Part shown: positions 1-11,477 of the stretch, in pieces
How positions within the stretch are numbered: position 1 is the stretch's first letter
How the letters are laid out: every line of letters starts with the position of its first letter
Assembly (NCBI RefSeq): GCF_900111595.1
Contig: NZ_FOHN01000027.1
Location: 1 to 40,497 of the forward strand
DNA: 40,497 bases
Source of the DNA: [Clostridium] polysaccharolyticum
GTDB lineage: Bacteria; Bacillota; Clostridia; Lachnospirales; Lachnospiraceae
Direction: 5' to 3'
Notes under the pieces: generated by a model
Seen by the model: the letters and a program-made list of their open reading frames with translations, nothing else
Told to the model about the DNA's origin: nothing
Databases searched by the model: none
Position numbers and translations under genes: made by a program

Positions 1-168
<168 letters not shown>

Positions 169-357
169 AGTCTGCATCCTTCCAGAACGAAAAGCTTGGC
201 TTTTTGTTTCCAGAATTCATTTACTATACAGGTGCATCTTCTCAGATGCTGTTCGCATTCCAAAACCAGAGTCTTGGAACAGATTTATTCTCTGAATTTT
301 CAAGGTTGTTTTACTATTTAATTATCAAAGTTCTTAACGCTTACTAAGCGCTTTGTT

Positions 358-386
358 ATTATAAACAATGTTTTGTTATTTGTCAA
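358..386 (-). promoter_or_regulatory. rRNA operon promoter
   Basis: On the minus strand a perfect -35 TTGACA (386-381) and perfect -10 TATAAT (363-358) are separated by exactly 17 bp. An A+T-rich stretch with A- and T-runs lies upstream of the -35 (387-440), as in UP elements of strong rRNA promoters. The start would be near 351, giving a leader of about 180 nt before 16S. The leader contains 'GAACTTTGATAA', a boxA-like sequence typical of clostridial rRNA leaders, and a short CGCTTACTAAGCG hairpin at about 338-350. Confidence 0.85.
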
Positions 387-444
387 TAACTTTTTTTATC
401 TTTTTTATAAGTTTTTTCACTTCTTAATAAACCAAAAAAGATAA

Positions 445-532
445 CGGAGAAGGAGGGATTTGAACCCTCGCGCCGCGTAAACGACCTATACCCTTAGCAG
501 GGGCACCTCTTCAGCCACTTGAGTACTTCTCC
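445..532 (-). tRNA. tRNA-Ser(GCU)
   Basis: The reverse complement folds as an 88-nt class II tRNA. The acceptor 5' strand GGAGAAG pairs with CTTCTCC. The anticodon loop CTGCTAA gives anticodon GCU (codons AGC/AGU). There is a long variable arm, the T-arm shows GGTTCAAATCC, and the discriminator base is G, as required for serine tRNAs. CCA is not encoded. It sits between the fumarase operon and the rRNA operon and has its own promoter. Confidence 0.95.
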
Positions 533-587
533 GAACTAACTGAATTATTTATTCATTTATTTAGTTAATGCGTCAAACGCAAGATTT

Positions 588-616
588 ATTATAACAACAG
601 TGTATCTCTATGTCAA
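588..616 (-). promoter_or_regulatory. Promoter of tRNA-Ser(GCU)
   Basis: Minus-strand -35 TTGACA (616-611), 17-bp spacer, -10 TATAAT (593-588). Both hexamers are perfect. The start would be near 581, about 48 nt before the tRNA. A T/A-run block lies directly upstream (617-655), so the layout closely copies the rRNA promoter 230 bp away. Confidence 0.82.
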
Positions 617-690
617 CACTTTTTTTTAACTTTTTAATGTTTTTTTCTTTTTGTCATAAATACTTACTCTGACGCATATATACTCCACTT

Positions 691-1218
691 TTACTGCTCG
701 TACATGTTATTCCCCTTACTGTCTATAACAACAATAACAGGAAGCTTCTCAACTCTTAATTTTCTGATAGCTTCTGTACCAAGATCATCATATGCGATTA
801 CTTCTGATTCTTTTATACACTTAGAAAGCAATGCTCCAGCACCACCAATTGCAGCGAAGTACACTGCATTATTTTCTTTCATAGCATCTATTACATCCTC
901 ACTTCGCTTGCCCTTTCCTATCATGCCTTTTAAACCCTTACTTAAGAGCAAGGGGGTATACTTATCCATTCGACTGCTTGTTGTTGGACCAGCCGACCCA
1001 ATAACTTGACCTGGCTTTGCAGGTGTAGGTCCCAGATAATAAATAATATTATTTTCCAAATTAAAAGGTATCTCTTTCCCCTTTTTTATTGCTGTATATA
1101 AACGTTCATGTGCAGCATCCCTTGCCGTATAAACAGTTCCTGTTATAAATACAAAGTCTCCTGCATTTAGTGTTTTAATTTTTTCTTCATTTAGTGGTGT
1201 TATTATATTTTTACGCAT
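691..1218 (-). CDS. fumB: Class I fumarate hydratase, beta subunit (Fe-S hydro-lyase beta)
   Basis: The 175-aa product matches the C-terminal half of class I (iron-sulfur) fumarases. Together with the alpha subunit encoded just upstream it would interconvert fumarate and malate in the cytosol. Recognisable blocks are GTVYTARDAAHER (about residues 28-40), YYLGPTPAKPGQVIGSAGPT (about 61-80), the SSRMDKYTP segment, and AIGGAGALL. I place the start at the ATG at 1218, because AGGAGA lies 6 nt upstream; an in-frame ATG 20 codons earlier would overlap the alpha gene and adds residues not seen in the family. The gene starts 20 nt after the alpha stop, so the two form one operon. Two-subunit fumarases are common in Clostridia. 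A tartrate dehydratase of the same family cannot be excluded by sequence alone. This 'fumB' is a subunit name and does not mean the E. coli FumB isozyme. Confidence 0.9.
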   Translation of the reverse strand: MRKNIITPLNEEKIKTLNAGDFVFITGTVYTARDAAHERLYTAIKKGKEIPFNLENNIIYYLGPTPAKPGQVIGSAGPTTSSRMDKYTPLLLSKGLKGMIGKGKRSEDVIDAMKENNAVYFAAIGGAGALLSKCIKESEVIAYDDLGTEAIRKLRVEKLPVIVVIDSKGNNMYEQ

Positions 1219-1238
1219 GAAATATCTCCTTTTCCTTC

Positions 1239-2081
1239 TTAAATTACTCTTGTGGAGTGTCTGTTTACATGACAGCAAATGTTAATTGCAACAGGAAGCC
1301 CTGCTATATGTGTTGGGTATGTTTCTACATTAACACCTAATACAGTTGTACTTCCCCCTAAACCAGCTGGCCCAATTTTAAGCTGATTTATTTTTTCTAA
1401 GAGTTCTTTTTCCAGTTCTTGTACATATGAAATTTCTGAAGTCTCATTTAAATTTCTTGCTAACGCTTTTTTTGCTAAGAAAGCACACTTTTCAAAAGTT
1501 CCCCCTATTCCAACACCTACAACCATAGGTGGACATGCATTTGGTCCTGCTAATTTTACGGTTTCGATAACTGCTTGTTTTACCCCCTCTATACCATCGG
1601 CTGGTTTTAACATGCATATTCTACTCATATTTTCGCTTCCAAATCCCTTAGGTGCTACTGTTATTTCAATTTTGTCTCCTTTTACTATTTCGTAGTGTAT
1701 AACTCCAGGCGTATTATCTTTTGTATTTACTCTTACTATTGGATCCTTAACCACAGATTTTCTTAAATAACCTTCCTGATATCCTTCTCTTATTCCCTGA
1801 TTAATTGCATCACCAATAAAACCACCATCAATATGTACTTCCTGTCCTATTTTTACAAATACAACGGTCATTCCTGTATCCTGGCATATAGGTATCTGTT
1901 CTTTTTCAGCTATTTCCATGTTTTCTTCTAATGTCTCTAAGATCTGCTTTCCTAAAACCGAACTTTCATTTTTTGCTGATTTGCAAATTTTCTCCTTTAC
2001 ATCACTGGAAAGTACAATATTTGCTTCAATACACATTTCCTTAATATTTTTAGTTATTTCTGTTGCACTTACTATTCTCAT
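1239..2081 (-). CDS. fumA: Class I fumarate hydratase, alpha subunit
   Basis: The 280-aa product is the N-terminal, cluster-binding half of a class I hydro-lyase. Three cysteines expected to hold the 4Fe-4S cluster are visible: in PICQDTGMTVVF, in GPNACPPMVVGVGIGG and in INICCHVNRHS close to the C terminus. The start is the ATG at 2081 with AAGGTG upstream; an ATG 13 codons earlier lacks a ribosome site. The gene lies 83 nt after gyrA and is followed by the beta subunit. The oxygen-labile cluster suits an anaerobe. Tartrate dehydratase alpha is the main alternative. Confidence 0.9.
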   Translation of the reverse strand: MRIVSATEITKNIKEMCIEANIVLSSDVKEKICKSAKNESSVLGKQILETLEENMEIAEKEQIPICQDTGMTVVFVKIGQEVHIDGGFIGDAINQGIREGYQEGYLRKSVVKDPIVRVNTKDNTPGVIHYEIVKGDKIEITVAPKGFGSENMSRICMLKPADGIEGVKQAVIETVKLAGPNACPPMVVGVGIGGTFEKCAFLAKKALARNLNETSEISYVQELEKELLEKINQLKIGPAGLGGSTTVLGVNVETYPTHIAGLPVAINICCHVNRHSTRVI

Positions 2082-2113
2082 GATTACACCTTTCATTTTT
2101 ATTTTATATAAGA

Positions 2114-2152
2114 AATACACCTATACCCTCCCAATGAGAACATAAGTGTATT
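2114..2152 (-). terminator. Hairpin between gyrA and the fumarase operon
   Basis: An 11-bp stem (2114-2124 with 2142-2152, two G-U pairs allowing for strand) lies between the gyrA stop and the fumA start. Read on the minus strand it is followed by only a weak U-run (UUUCUU). The better T-run lies on the plus-strand side, where no gene ends. It could be a leaky terminator that partly separates gyrA from fumAB, or an mRNA-stabilising hairpin. Confidence 0.45.
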
Positions 2153-2164
2153 TTTTTCTTAATT

Positions 2165-4699
2165 TTACTTCTCTGTTTCTTCTTCTAATCCTGCTGCCTT
2201 TAGCTTTGGAAGTTCAGCTGTCTCAACAATATCTGATTCATCAAGTATTACTTCTTTTTCCCTAACCTTTGCAATACTTGCAACTTTAATATCTTTTGTA
2301 TTGTCTAAGTTCATAAGTTTAACACCTGATGTAATTCTTCCAATCTCTGAAATTTGTGATACTGGTAACTGAATAATAATACCTTCCGTTGTAATCATCA
2401 TAATTTCATTCTCTTCATTTACTGCTTTAACGCCTACAACATCTCCTGTTTTTTCTGTGATTTTGTAACACTTAACTCCCTTACCGCCTCTATGCTGGGA
2501 TTCAAACTCCGTAAGAAGTGTTCTCTTGCCCATACCATTTTCGGATACAAGCAGAAGATGCGTTCCTTGCGTATTCAACTGCATACCTATGATCTCATCT
2601 CCGTAAGACAAGTTCATGCCAATTACACCCATAGAAGTTCTTCCTGTTGGCCGTACATCGGTTTCGTGAAATCTTATACATTGTCCTAGCTTAGTAACTA
2701 AGATAATATCCTTCGAATGGTCAGTTTCTTTCACTTCGATTAATTCATCGTCATCACGAAGATTAATTGCCTGAAGACCTGTCTTTCGAATATTGGCATA
2801 CTCTTTTACAGAAGTCTTTTTTACAATTCCACTTCTCGTCGCCATAAATAAATATTTATCTTCCCGATATTCTCTCAGTGTAATAACTGCAGTAACCTTT
2901 TCTTCCGGCATAAGCTGTAGCAAGTTTACAATTGCAGTTCCTCTGGCAGTCCTGCTTGCTTCTGGAATTTCATATGCTTTCAGCTTATAAACCCGTCCTT
3001 TATTGGTAAAGAATAGTATCATATGGTGTGTTGTAGTCATAAACAGATCTTCAATGTAATCTTCTTCGATAGTCTGCATACCTTTTATGCCTTTACCACC
3101 ACGATTCTGGCTCTTAAAGTTATCTGTAGTCATACGTTTAATATATCCTAAGCTTGTCATAGCAATTAAGGTATTTTTTTTAGGAATCAGGTCTTCCATA
3201 GAAATATCAAACTCATCATATCCTATAGATGTTCTACGTTCATCACCATATTTATCACGAATAATTGTAATTTCTTTTTTAATTACTCCCAGCAGCTTCT
3301 TTTTATCTCCCAAAATAGCCTGATACTCTGCAATCTTTTTCATTAACTCAGCGTACTCGCCTTCTAATTTTTCTCTTTCTAATCCCGTTAATGCTCTAAG
3401 ACGCATATCAACAATTGCCTGTGCCTGAACCTCGTCTAACTGGAATCGTTCAATCAGACGTTCTTTAGCAACTGTAGTATTTCTTGAAGATCGGATAATG
3501 CTTATTACTTCATCAATATGATCTAATGCGATTAACAATCCTTTTAATATATGTGCTCTTTCCTGAGCCTTATTTAAGTCATACTGTGTTCTTCTTGTTA
3601 CAACTTCTTCTTGGTGAAGTAAATAATACTCCAGCATTTGCAAAATGTTCATTACAACTGGCTCATTATTTACTAATGCTAGCATAATTACACCAAAAGT
3701 ATCTTGTAACTGAGTATGTTTATACAGCTGGTTAAGAATTACATTAGGATTTACGTCTCTTCTGAGTTCTATACATATACGCATTCCCTGTCTATCTGAT
3801 TCATCACGTAATTCTGTAATACCATCTATTTTTTTATCTCTGTGCAATTCTGCAATTTTTTCAATTAGTCTTGCCTTATTAACCATATATGGCAGCTCTG
3901 TAACGACAATACGGTTTTTTCCATTTGCCATAGCTTCAATATCTGTCACAGCACGAACTCTAATTTTTCCTCTGCCAGTCCTATACGCTTCTTCAATCCC
4001 TCTTGTTCCAAGAATTGCAGCACCTGTTGGAAAATCTGGTCCCTTAATAATCTGGAGAATTTCCTCTATTTCTGTCTTCCTGTCCTCTAATACATTGTTA
4101 TCTATAATTTTAATTACAGCATTTATTACTTCCTTTAGGTTATGAGGTGGTATATTAGTTGCCATACCTACTGCAATACCTGATGTACCATTTACCAGAA
4201 GATTTGGGTAACGTGCTGGCAGTACAACTGGTTCTTTTTCTGTCTCATCAAAGTTTGGTATAAAATCTACTGTATTTTTGTTAATGTCTGATAACATCTC
4301 CATAGAGATTTTACTTAAACGTGCCTCTGTATAACGCATAGCGGCCGCACCATCACCATCAACAGAGCCAAAGTTGCCATGACCATCTACAAGAGGATAT
4401 CTTGTAGACCAGTCCTGAGCTAAATTTACTAATGCACCATAAATAGAACTGTCGCCATGAGGGTGATATTTACCCATTGTATCACCAACAATACGTGCAC
4501 ATTTACGATGTGGCTTATCCGGTCCATTATTTAACTCAATCATTGCATATAAAATACGTCTTTGTACCGGCTTTAAACCGTCTCTTACATCTGGTAAGGC
4601 TCTTGATGCAATAACTGACATTGCGTAATCTATATAGGATGTCTGCATTGTTTCATGCAGTATGACATCATGAACCTTGTCAAAAATATTTTCGTCCAT
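2165..4699 (-). CDS. gyrA: DNA gyrase subunit A
   Basis: The 844-aa protein is the breakage-reunion subunit of gyrase, which with GyrB introduces negative supercoils. The catalytic tyrosine is Tyr123 in [10 protein letters not shown]. The quinolone-determining region is at residues 68-107. Ser84 matches E. coli Ser83, but the position matching E. coli Asp87 is Gly88 (codon 4438-4436). The C-terminal third shows the beta-pinwheel repeats and a GyrA-box-like QHRGGKGVK motif (the sequence also has QNRGGKGIK at about residue 540), which supports gyrase rather than topoisomerase IV. The start ATG at 4699 has GGAGG a suitable distance upstream. It follows gyrB by 46 nt, the standard order. Confidence 0.97.
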   Translation of the reverse strand: MDENIFDKVHDVILHETMQTSYIDYAMSVIASRALPDVRDGLKPVQRRILYAMIELNNGPDKPHRKCARIVGDTMGKYHPHGDSSIYGALVNLAQDWSTRYPLVDGHGNFGSVDGDGAAAMRYTEARLSKISMEMLSDINKNTVDFIPNFDETEKEPVVLPARYPNLLVNGTSGIAVGMATNIPPHNLKEVINAVIKIIDNNVLEDRKTEIEEILQIIKGPDFPTGAAILGTRGIEEAYRTGRGKIRVRAVTDIEAMANGKNRIVVTELPYMVNKARLIEKIAELHRDKKIDGITELRDESDRQGMRICIELRRDVNPNVILNQLYKHTQLQDTFGVIMLALVNNEPVVMNILQMLEYYLLHQEEVVTRRTQYDLNKAQERAHILKGLLIALDHIDEVISIIRSSRNTTVAKERLIERFQLDEVQAQAIVDMRLRALTGLEREKLEGEYAELMKKIAEYQAILGDKKKLLGVIKKEITIIRDKYGDERRTSIGYDEFDISMEDLIPKKNTLIAMTSLGYIKRMTTDNFKSQNRGGKGIKGMQTIEEDYIEDLFMTTTHHMILFFTNKGRVYKLKAYEIPEASRTARGTAIVNLLQLMPEEKVTAVITLREYREDKYLFMATRSGIVKKTSVKEYANIRKTGLQAINLRDDDELIEVKETDHSKDIILVTKLGQCIRFHETDVRPTGRTSMGVIGMNLSYGDEIIGMQLNTQGTHLLLVSENGMGKRTLLTEFESQHRGGKGVKCYKITEKTGDVVGVKAVNEENEIMMITTEGIIIQLPVSQISEIGRITSGVKLMNLDNTKDIKVASIAKVREKEVILDESDIVETAELPKLKAAGLEEETEK

Positions 4700-4745
4700 G
4701 TAACTTCCTCCATTTTTATGAATTAATAGCTCGAACTAAAATATA

Positions 4746-7770
<3,025 letters not shown>

Positions 7771-7788
7771 TCATCACACCTATATTTT

Positions 7789-8001
7789 TTATTCATTTAC
7801 TATTTTCACCTGGGAACCGTTAAACTCAATTACATCACCACTGTATACTTTTTTCCCACGGCGTGTCTCAACTTCTCCATTTAACAGGACTTTTCCATCC
7901 TGTATTACAAATTTAGCATCCACACCGTTACTTACTAAACCAGCCAACTTAAGAGCCTGGCCTAATTTAATAAATTCATTTTTTATAGTTACTGTCTCCA
8001 T
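7789..8001 (-). CDS. yaaA: S4-domain RNA-binding protein YaaA (RlbA-type)
   Basis: The 70-aa protein consists almost entirely of one S4 RNA-binding fold: IKLGQALKLAGLVSNGVDAK, then VLLNGEVETRRGKKVYSGD, the two conserved blocks of the domain. It occupies the dnaN-recF gap exactly as yaaA does in B. subtilis, where a role linked to ribosome or RNA binding is proposed. It is unrelated to E. coli YaaA. The start ATG at 8001 lies 1 nt after the dnaN stop, and its GGAG is inside dnaN, so translation is coupled. Confidence 0.9.
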   Translation of the reverse strand: METVTIKNEFIKLGQALKLAGLVSNGVDAKFVIQDGKVLLNGEVETRRGKKVYSGDVIEFNGSQVKIVNE

Positions 8002-8002
8002 T

Positions 8003-9115
8003 TTAGTTCACTCCTGCATTAAAATTCACTGGTAAGATCAAATAAATATAGCTTTCTTCTTTGTCTTTAATAAAACAAGGTGCTTTTGGATTGAATAAAT
8101 AAATATCTACTTCTTCATCATCTACCACTCTTAATGCATCCATAAGAAACTTAGGGTTAAAACCAATCAGAATATCCTTTCCTTCTTTTACAACTGAGAT
8201 TTCTTCCTTCATTGAACCTAATGAAGATGTCATACTTAATTCAATCTGATCGTCAGCAATATTAATTACTATTGGCTTTTTCTCAGATTCCTTTACTAGA
8301 AGATTTGCACGATCAATACAGCTTAAAAATTCTTTTTTATTAATTTTGATCTTTGTTTCATAATCATTTGAGAGCATTTGATCTATCTTGTAGTATTCAC
8401 CTTCGATCAAACGTGATACAACTGTTGTCTGATCGAATTCACATACTATATGCTTATCTGTAAAATATAAAAATACTTCTTTGTCTATATCGCTAGGAAT
8501 AACTTTGCTTATTTCATTTAATGTTTTTCCTGGAACAATGATTTTAACAGGATTATAACTTTCCTTTAATTTAATCTTTCTAATGGAAATACGATGTCCA
8601 TCAAGAGATACTACCTTTAATTCATCTTGGCTTATTTCAAATAATTCACCTGTCATAATTTTGTTTGTTTCACTGTCAGCAATTGAAAATACTGTCTGTC
8701 TAATTACTTCTTTAAGAGTAAATTGTGAAAGTTTAACACATGCATTTCGTTCAATGAGAGGAAGACTAGGAAATTCATCACAAGGCTTTCCTGATAATTT
8801 AAACTTAGCCTTTTCACATACAATTGTCATTTCATAGTTATCATTAACGGTAATGGAAACTTCATTATCAGGAAGCTTACGGATAATTTCAGAAAAGATT
8901 TTTGCATCAATAGCTGCCTTTCCTGCTTCTAGTACATCTCCTTTTACAAAAGAATCAATAGCAAGTTCCATGTCATTAGCTGTAAGTTTAATGCGTTCAT
9001 TTTCAGCCTGAATTACAATACATTCTAAAATAGACATTGTAGTTTTGGATGGAACAGCTCTCAATGCAATATTAACACTATTTAAAAGATCTGTTTTATT
9101 ACATAATATTTTCAT
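8003..9115 (-). CDS. dnaN: DNA polymerase III beta subunit (sliding clamp)
   Basis: The 370-aa protein is the ring-shaped processivity clamp. It starts MKILCNKTDLLNSVNIALRA and ends YIYLILPVNF, close to the family's usual C-terminal hydrophobic end. The length suits the three-domain clamp. An ATG 7 codons upstream exists, but GGAG lies 11 nt before the ATG at 9115, and homologues begin there. The origin unwinding region lies directly upstream, and a DnaA-box-like sequence (9118-9126) overlaps the translation start region, so clamp transcription may respond to DnaA. Confidence 0.96.
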   Translation of the reverse strand: MKILCNKTDLLNSVNIALRAVPSKTTMSILECIVIQAENERIKLTANDMELAIDSFVKGDVLEAGKAAIDAKIFSEIIRKLPDNEVSITVNDNYEMTIVCEKAKFKLSGKPCDEFPSLPLIERNACVKLSQFTLKEVIRQTVFSIADSETNKIMTGELFEISQDELKVVSLDGHRISIRKIKLKESYNPVKIIVPGKTLNEISKVIPSDIDKEVFLYFTDKHIVCEFDQTTVVSRLIEGEYYKIDQMLSNDYETKIKINKKEFLSCIDRANLLVKESEKKPIVINIADDQIELSMTSSLGSMKEEISVVKEGKDILIGFNPKFLMDALRVVDDEEVDIYLFNPKAPCFIKDKEESYIYLILPVNFNAGVN

Positions 9116-9117
9116 GT

Positions 9118-9126
9118 TGTTGATAA
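9118..9126 (-). promoter_or_regulatory. DnaA-box-like site next to dnaN start
   Basis: TGTTGATAA is the complement of TTATCAACA, one mismatch (C to A at position 6) from TTATNCACA. The identical sequence occurs twice in the cluster upstream of dnaA (11027-11046), which makes chance less likely. It lies on the dnaN side of the AT tract. Confidence 0.5.
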
Positions 9127-9140
9127 CTCCTTTCAAGCAG

Positions 9141-9168
9141 TTCTATATAAATATATATATATAATTTT
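9141..9168. other. Candidate DNA unwinding element
   Basis: A 28-bp tract made almost only of A and T, including a run of eight TA steps, lies between the trio-like triplets and dnaN. Its position matches the melting site of B. subtilis oriC. Confidence 0.65.
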
Positions 9169-9186
9169 CAGCAGTAGTCGTATTAG
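9169..9186 (+). other. DnaA-trio-like element
   Basis: Six consecutive triplets CAG CAG TAG TCG TAT TAG, which read 3' to 5' as GAT TAT GCT GAT GAC GAC. Five of the six have A in the middle, as in the DnaA-trio (3'-GAT-5') repeats that guide DnaA onto single strands in B. subtilis. It is flanked by a G-run and box-like sites on one side and the AT tract on the other, the required order. Confidence 0.6.
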
Positions 9187-9286
9187 GGGATGTTAAGATG
9201 TTAATAAGTACTCTTAAGCCCCTGATACAAAGAAAATCTGGCTTGAATAACCCGTTTGAAAACATCAGATTTGCATGTGAACCAGA

Positions 9287-9295
9287 TGTGTATAA
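9287..9295 (-). promoter_or_regulatory. DnaA box
   Basis: TGTGTATAA, the complement of TTATACACA, is a full match to TTATNCACA within the dnaA-dnaN gap. Confidence 0.75.
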
Positions 9296-9344
9296 ATCCA
9301 CAAAAACAAATTTAAAAACTGATATTAACAACAAAATAACATAG

Positions 9345-9353
9345 TTATGCACA
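9345..9353 (+). promoter_or_regulatory. DnaA box
   Basis: TTATGCACA is a full match to TTATNCACA, ending 2 bp before the dnaA stop codon. Confidence 0.7.
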
Positions 9354-9355
9354 GC

Positions 9356-10729
9356 CTATTGAGGATTAATTTTCTTCTTTAGTATTTCAACTGTATTCTG
9401 TAAGGAGATATCTGACTCAAGATCATTTTGAATCTTCATAATACCATGTAAGATCGTTGTATGATCTCGGTTTCCTAATTTTTTTCCTATATCCTTAAGA
9501 GATAATTCTGTATGCTCACGGCAGAGATACATGCAGATCTGTCTAGGATATGCTATATTACGACTCTTCTTACTGGAAATAATATCTGATGACTGAATTC
9601 CAAAGTGATCAGCGATAATGTCAGTAATTAGTTCGACTGTAATGTCTCTTTTGTTATTAGGAGAAATTAGATCCTTTAGGGCTTCTTCCGCTAAAACAAC
9701 ATCGACTTCTTTATTTTTTAATCTGCTTAGGGCTACGATTTTAGTTAGTGCTCCCTCAAGTTCACGAATATTAGACTTAATATTTGTTGCAATATATTTC
9801 AATACTTCATTATCAATAGATAATCCATCGAGTTCTTCCTTTTTCTTTAAAATAGCCATCCTTGTTTCATAGTCAGGAGACTGGATATCTACAGGAAGCC
9901 CCCACTCAAACCTTGATCTTAGACGTTCTTCAAGGGTTTCAAACTCTTTTGGCGGTTTATCACTTGATATAATAATCTGCTTCTTTGACTCATGAAGTGC
10001 ATTAAATGTGTGGAAAAACTCTTCCTGTGTACTTTCTTTTCCTATTATAAACTGAATATCATCAATAAGCAGAACGTCAATGTTTCTATACTTTTTACGA
10101 AACTCTGCTACAGATGTTGTATCTGCACGATTACGAATTGCTTCAATTAATTCATTAGTAAAAGTCTCACTGGTAACGTATAGTACCTTGGCAGATGGAT
10201 TTTGTTCCAAAATATAGTGTGCAATTGAATGCATTAAGTGGGTTTTTCCTAATCCCACACCACCATAAATAAACAATGGATTGTAAACCTCAGCAGGAGC
10301 TTCTGCAACAGCAAGGGAAGCTGCGTGTGCTAGGCTGTTGTTATTACCAACAACAAAGGTATCAAAAGTATATCTAGGATTTAAAAAAGAGTATTTACTA
10401 TCATCTTCATAAGCCTGTTTACTGGCCTGTGGTGAAGGGGTTACATCTTGTCTATGTTTTAATTGACTAGCAAGTTCAAACTTTATTTCAAAACTTTCAC
10501 CAATAATCTCTTCAATTGATACTTGTAATGGTACACCAAACTTGTTGATGATATATTTGCGGCTATCGCCAATTTTACCATCATTAATAGATATAGTGAT
10601 AAGATGGTCAACAACTGAATATACTTCTAGTGCCTGTAACCAAGTTCTAAAGGAGACATCTGTAATTCCATGTTCAACTTTTAGATATTCAAGTATTTCG
10701 TCCCATTTTTCACGAATTATGCCTTCCAT
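9356..10729 (-). CDS. dnaA: Chromosomal replication initiator DnaA
   Basis: The 457-aa AAA+ initiator binds DnaA boxes, oligomerises and melts the origin. Domain I covers residues 1 to about 85, with a short linker next. The AAA+ core has Walker A GGVGLGKTH (156-164) and Walker B VLLIDDIQF. Domain IV near the C terminus has CREHTELSLKDIGKKLG and the DnaA signature GNRDHTTI. The length is normal. The start ATG at 10729 has GGGAGG 6 nt upstream. It is the first gene of the leftward replication block. DnaA boxes occur both before and after it, so autoregulation is likely. I did not find a convincing promoter in the upstream region. Confidence 0.97.
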   Translation of the reverse strand: MEGIIREKWDEILEYLKVEHGITDVSFRTWLQALEVYSVVDHLITISINDGKIGDSRKYIINKFGVPLQVSIEEIIGESFEIKFELASQLKHRQDVTPSPQASKQAYEDDSKYSFLNPRYTFDTFVVGNNNSLAHAASLAVAEAPAEVYNPLFIYGGVGLGKTHLMHSIAHYILEQNPSAKVLYVTSETFTNELIEAIRNRADTTSVAEFRKKYRNIDVLLIDDIQFIIGKESTQEEFFHTFNALHESKKQIIISSDKPPKEFETLEERLRSRFEWGLPVDIQSPDYETRMAILKKKEELDGLSIDNEVLKYIATNIKSNIRELEGALTKIVALSRLKNKEVDVVLAEEALKDLISPNNKRDITVELITDIIADHFGIQSSDIISSKKSRNIAYPRQICMYLCREHTELSLKDIGKKLGNRDHTTILHGIMKIQNDLESDISLQNTVEILKKKINPQ

Positions 10730-10893
10730 TGTAACCTCCCATTAATAAAAAAACATACATACATATATCTTATATCATTTTCTTATTTTTTTCAATGATA
10801 CATTTCCACATGCGGTGGATAAATTGGATAACCTGTAAATTAAACTTTATAAAGCATGGCTGCGTGGACTAAAACCAACATGTAAAGCCTAGG

Positions 10894-10902
10894 TTATACA
10901 CA
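10894..10902 (+). promoter_or_regulatory. DnaA box
   Basis: TTATACACA, full match to TTATNCACA, between dnaA and rpmH. Confidence 0.72.
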
Positions 10903-11026
10903 AAAGCATCAAAATTGCAAACATATATGTTAATATAAAATACAGACTTTAAACATAAGTCAAAATACGCAAAAAATAAAGCCTTTACGATAGGCGTATT
11001 TAAGATTTTAACATGAGATACAAAAG

Positions 11027-11058
11027 TTATCAACAATTTATCAACATTTTGTGGATAA
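11027..11058. promoter_or_regulatory. Clustered DnaA boxes (three sites)
   Basis: Two TTATCAACA sites in direct repeat, 11 bp apart (11027-11035, 11038-11046), are followed by an inverted perfect box TGTGGATAA at 11050-11058. The 11-12 bp phasing puts all three on one face of the helix, as expected for cooperative DnaA binding. Confidence 0.75.
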
Positions 11059-11186
11059 CTTTTTAAAATATAAATGTGAAAGAAGTTAATTTGGTTTAAA
11101 AATGTTATTATTGTGTGCATTATATAAGTCTTATCCACTTTGAAAGGAAAAATAGGTAGACAAAATGATACTAAGAAATAAATTAC

Positions 11187-11215
11187 TTGACGAAATGTAG
11201 CAATGATAATATAAT
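11187..11215 (+). promoter_or_regulatory. rpmH promoter
   Basis: -35 TTGACG (11187-11192), 17-bp spacer, -10 TATAAT (11210-11215). The predicted start near 11222 gives a leader of about 76 nt before rpmH. It probably serves the rpmH-rnpA-yidD-yidC-jag block. Confidence 0.82.
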
Positions 11216-11297
11216 TATGTTTGGTATTTTTATTATAATAGAAGAAATACGCCTACTATTTTTTGTAGTAGTAAATAAATTGAGGAGGTGTTTTAGC

Positions 11298-11432
11298 ATG
11301 AAAATGACATTCCAACCTAAAAAAAGATCTAGATCTAAAGTTCATGGTTTTAGAGCTAGAATGAGCAGTTCTAACGGACGTAAAGTCTTAGCTAGAAGAA
11401 GAGCAAAAGGAAGAAAGCAATTATCCGCATAG
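11298..11432 (+). CDS. rpmH: 50S ribosomal protein L34
   Basis: The 44-aa basic protein of the large ribosomal subunit begins [20 protein letters not shown] and ends [18 protein letters not shown], the full L34 pattern. The start is ATG 11298 with GAGGAGGTG 7 nt upstream; a longer in-frame reading beginning at a TTG at 11187 starts inside the promoter and is not real. It is the first gene right of the origin, followed by rnpA as in most bacteria. Confidence 0.97.
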   Translation: MKMTFQPKKRSRSKVHGFRARMSSSNGRKVLARRRAKGRKQLSA

Positions 11433-11477
11433 GTCGCAGTTATGTGGCCTTTTCTTCTATTTTGCAGATAGGAGATT

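Larger units (their letters stand above)
9116..9355. other. oriC, dnaA-dnaN intergenic part
   Basis: This 240-bp gap carries the parts of a Bacillus-type unwinding origin in order from dnaA to dnaN: DnaA boxes at 9345-9353 and 9287-9295 (both fit TTATNCACA), two weaker boxes at 9199-9207 and 9191-9199, GGGG at 9186-9189, six triplets resembling the DnaA-trio (9169-9186), an AT tract (9141-9168), and another box-like TGTTGATAA at 9118-9126. The flanking genes diverge from this region in the large view, and nearly all genes are co-directional with forks leaving here. That this is the chromosomal origin follows from established synteny; melting at this exact point is inference. Confidence 0.85.
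10730..11186. other. oriC, upstream part (DnaA-box cluster before dnaA)
   Basis: This AT-rich gap between the divergent dnaA and rpmH genes contains at least six DnaA-box-like sites: 10814-10822 (GGTGGATAA, one mismatch), 10894-10902 (TTATACACA, perfect), 11027-11035 and 11038-11046 (both TTATCAACA), 11050-11058 (TGTGGATAA, perfect, opposite strand) and 11131-11139 (TTATCCACT). It corresponds to the incAB-type part of the B. subtilis bipartite origin. I see no gene here: the only reading frame (10869-11138, minus) runs through the boxes and has no ribosome site. Confidence 0.8.

Noticed and set aside
9143-9352. Minus-strand 69-codon frame between dnaA and dnaN
   Set aside because: It covers the trio, AT tract and boxes of oriC; its composition is typical of chance AT-rich frames.
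10869-11138. Minus-strand 89-codon frame in the dnaA-rpmH gap
   Set aside because: It passes through four or more DnaA boxes, has no ribosome site and low-complexity composition; it is origin DNA.
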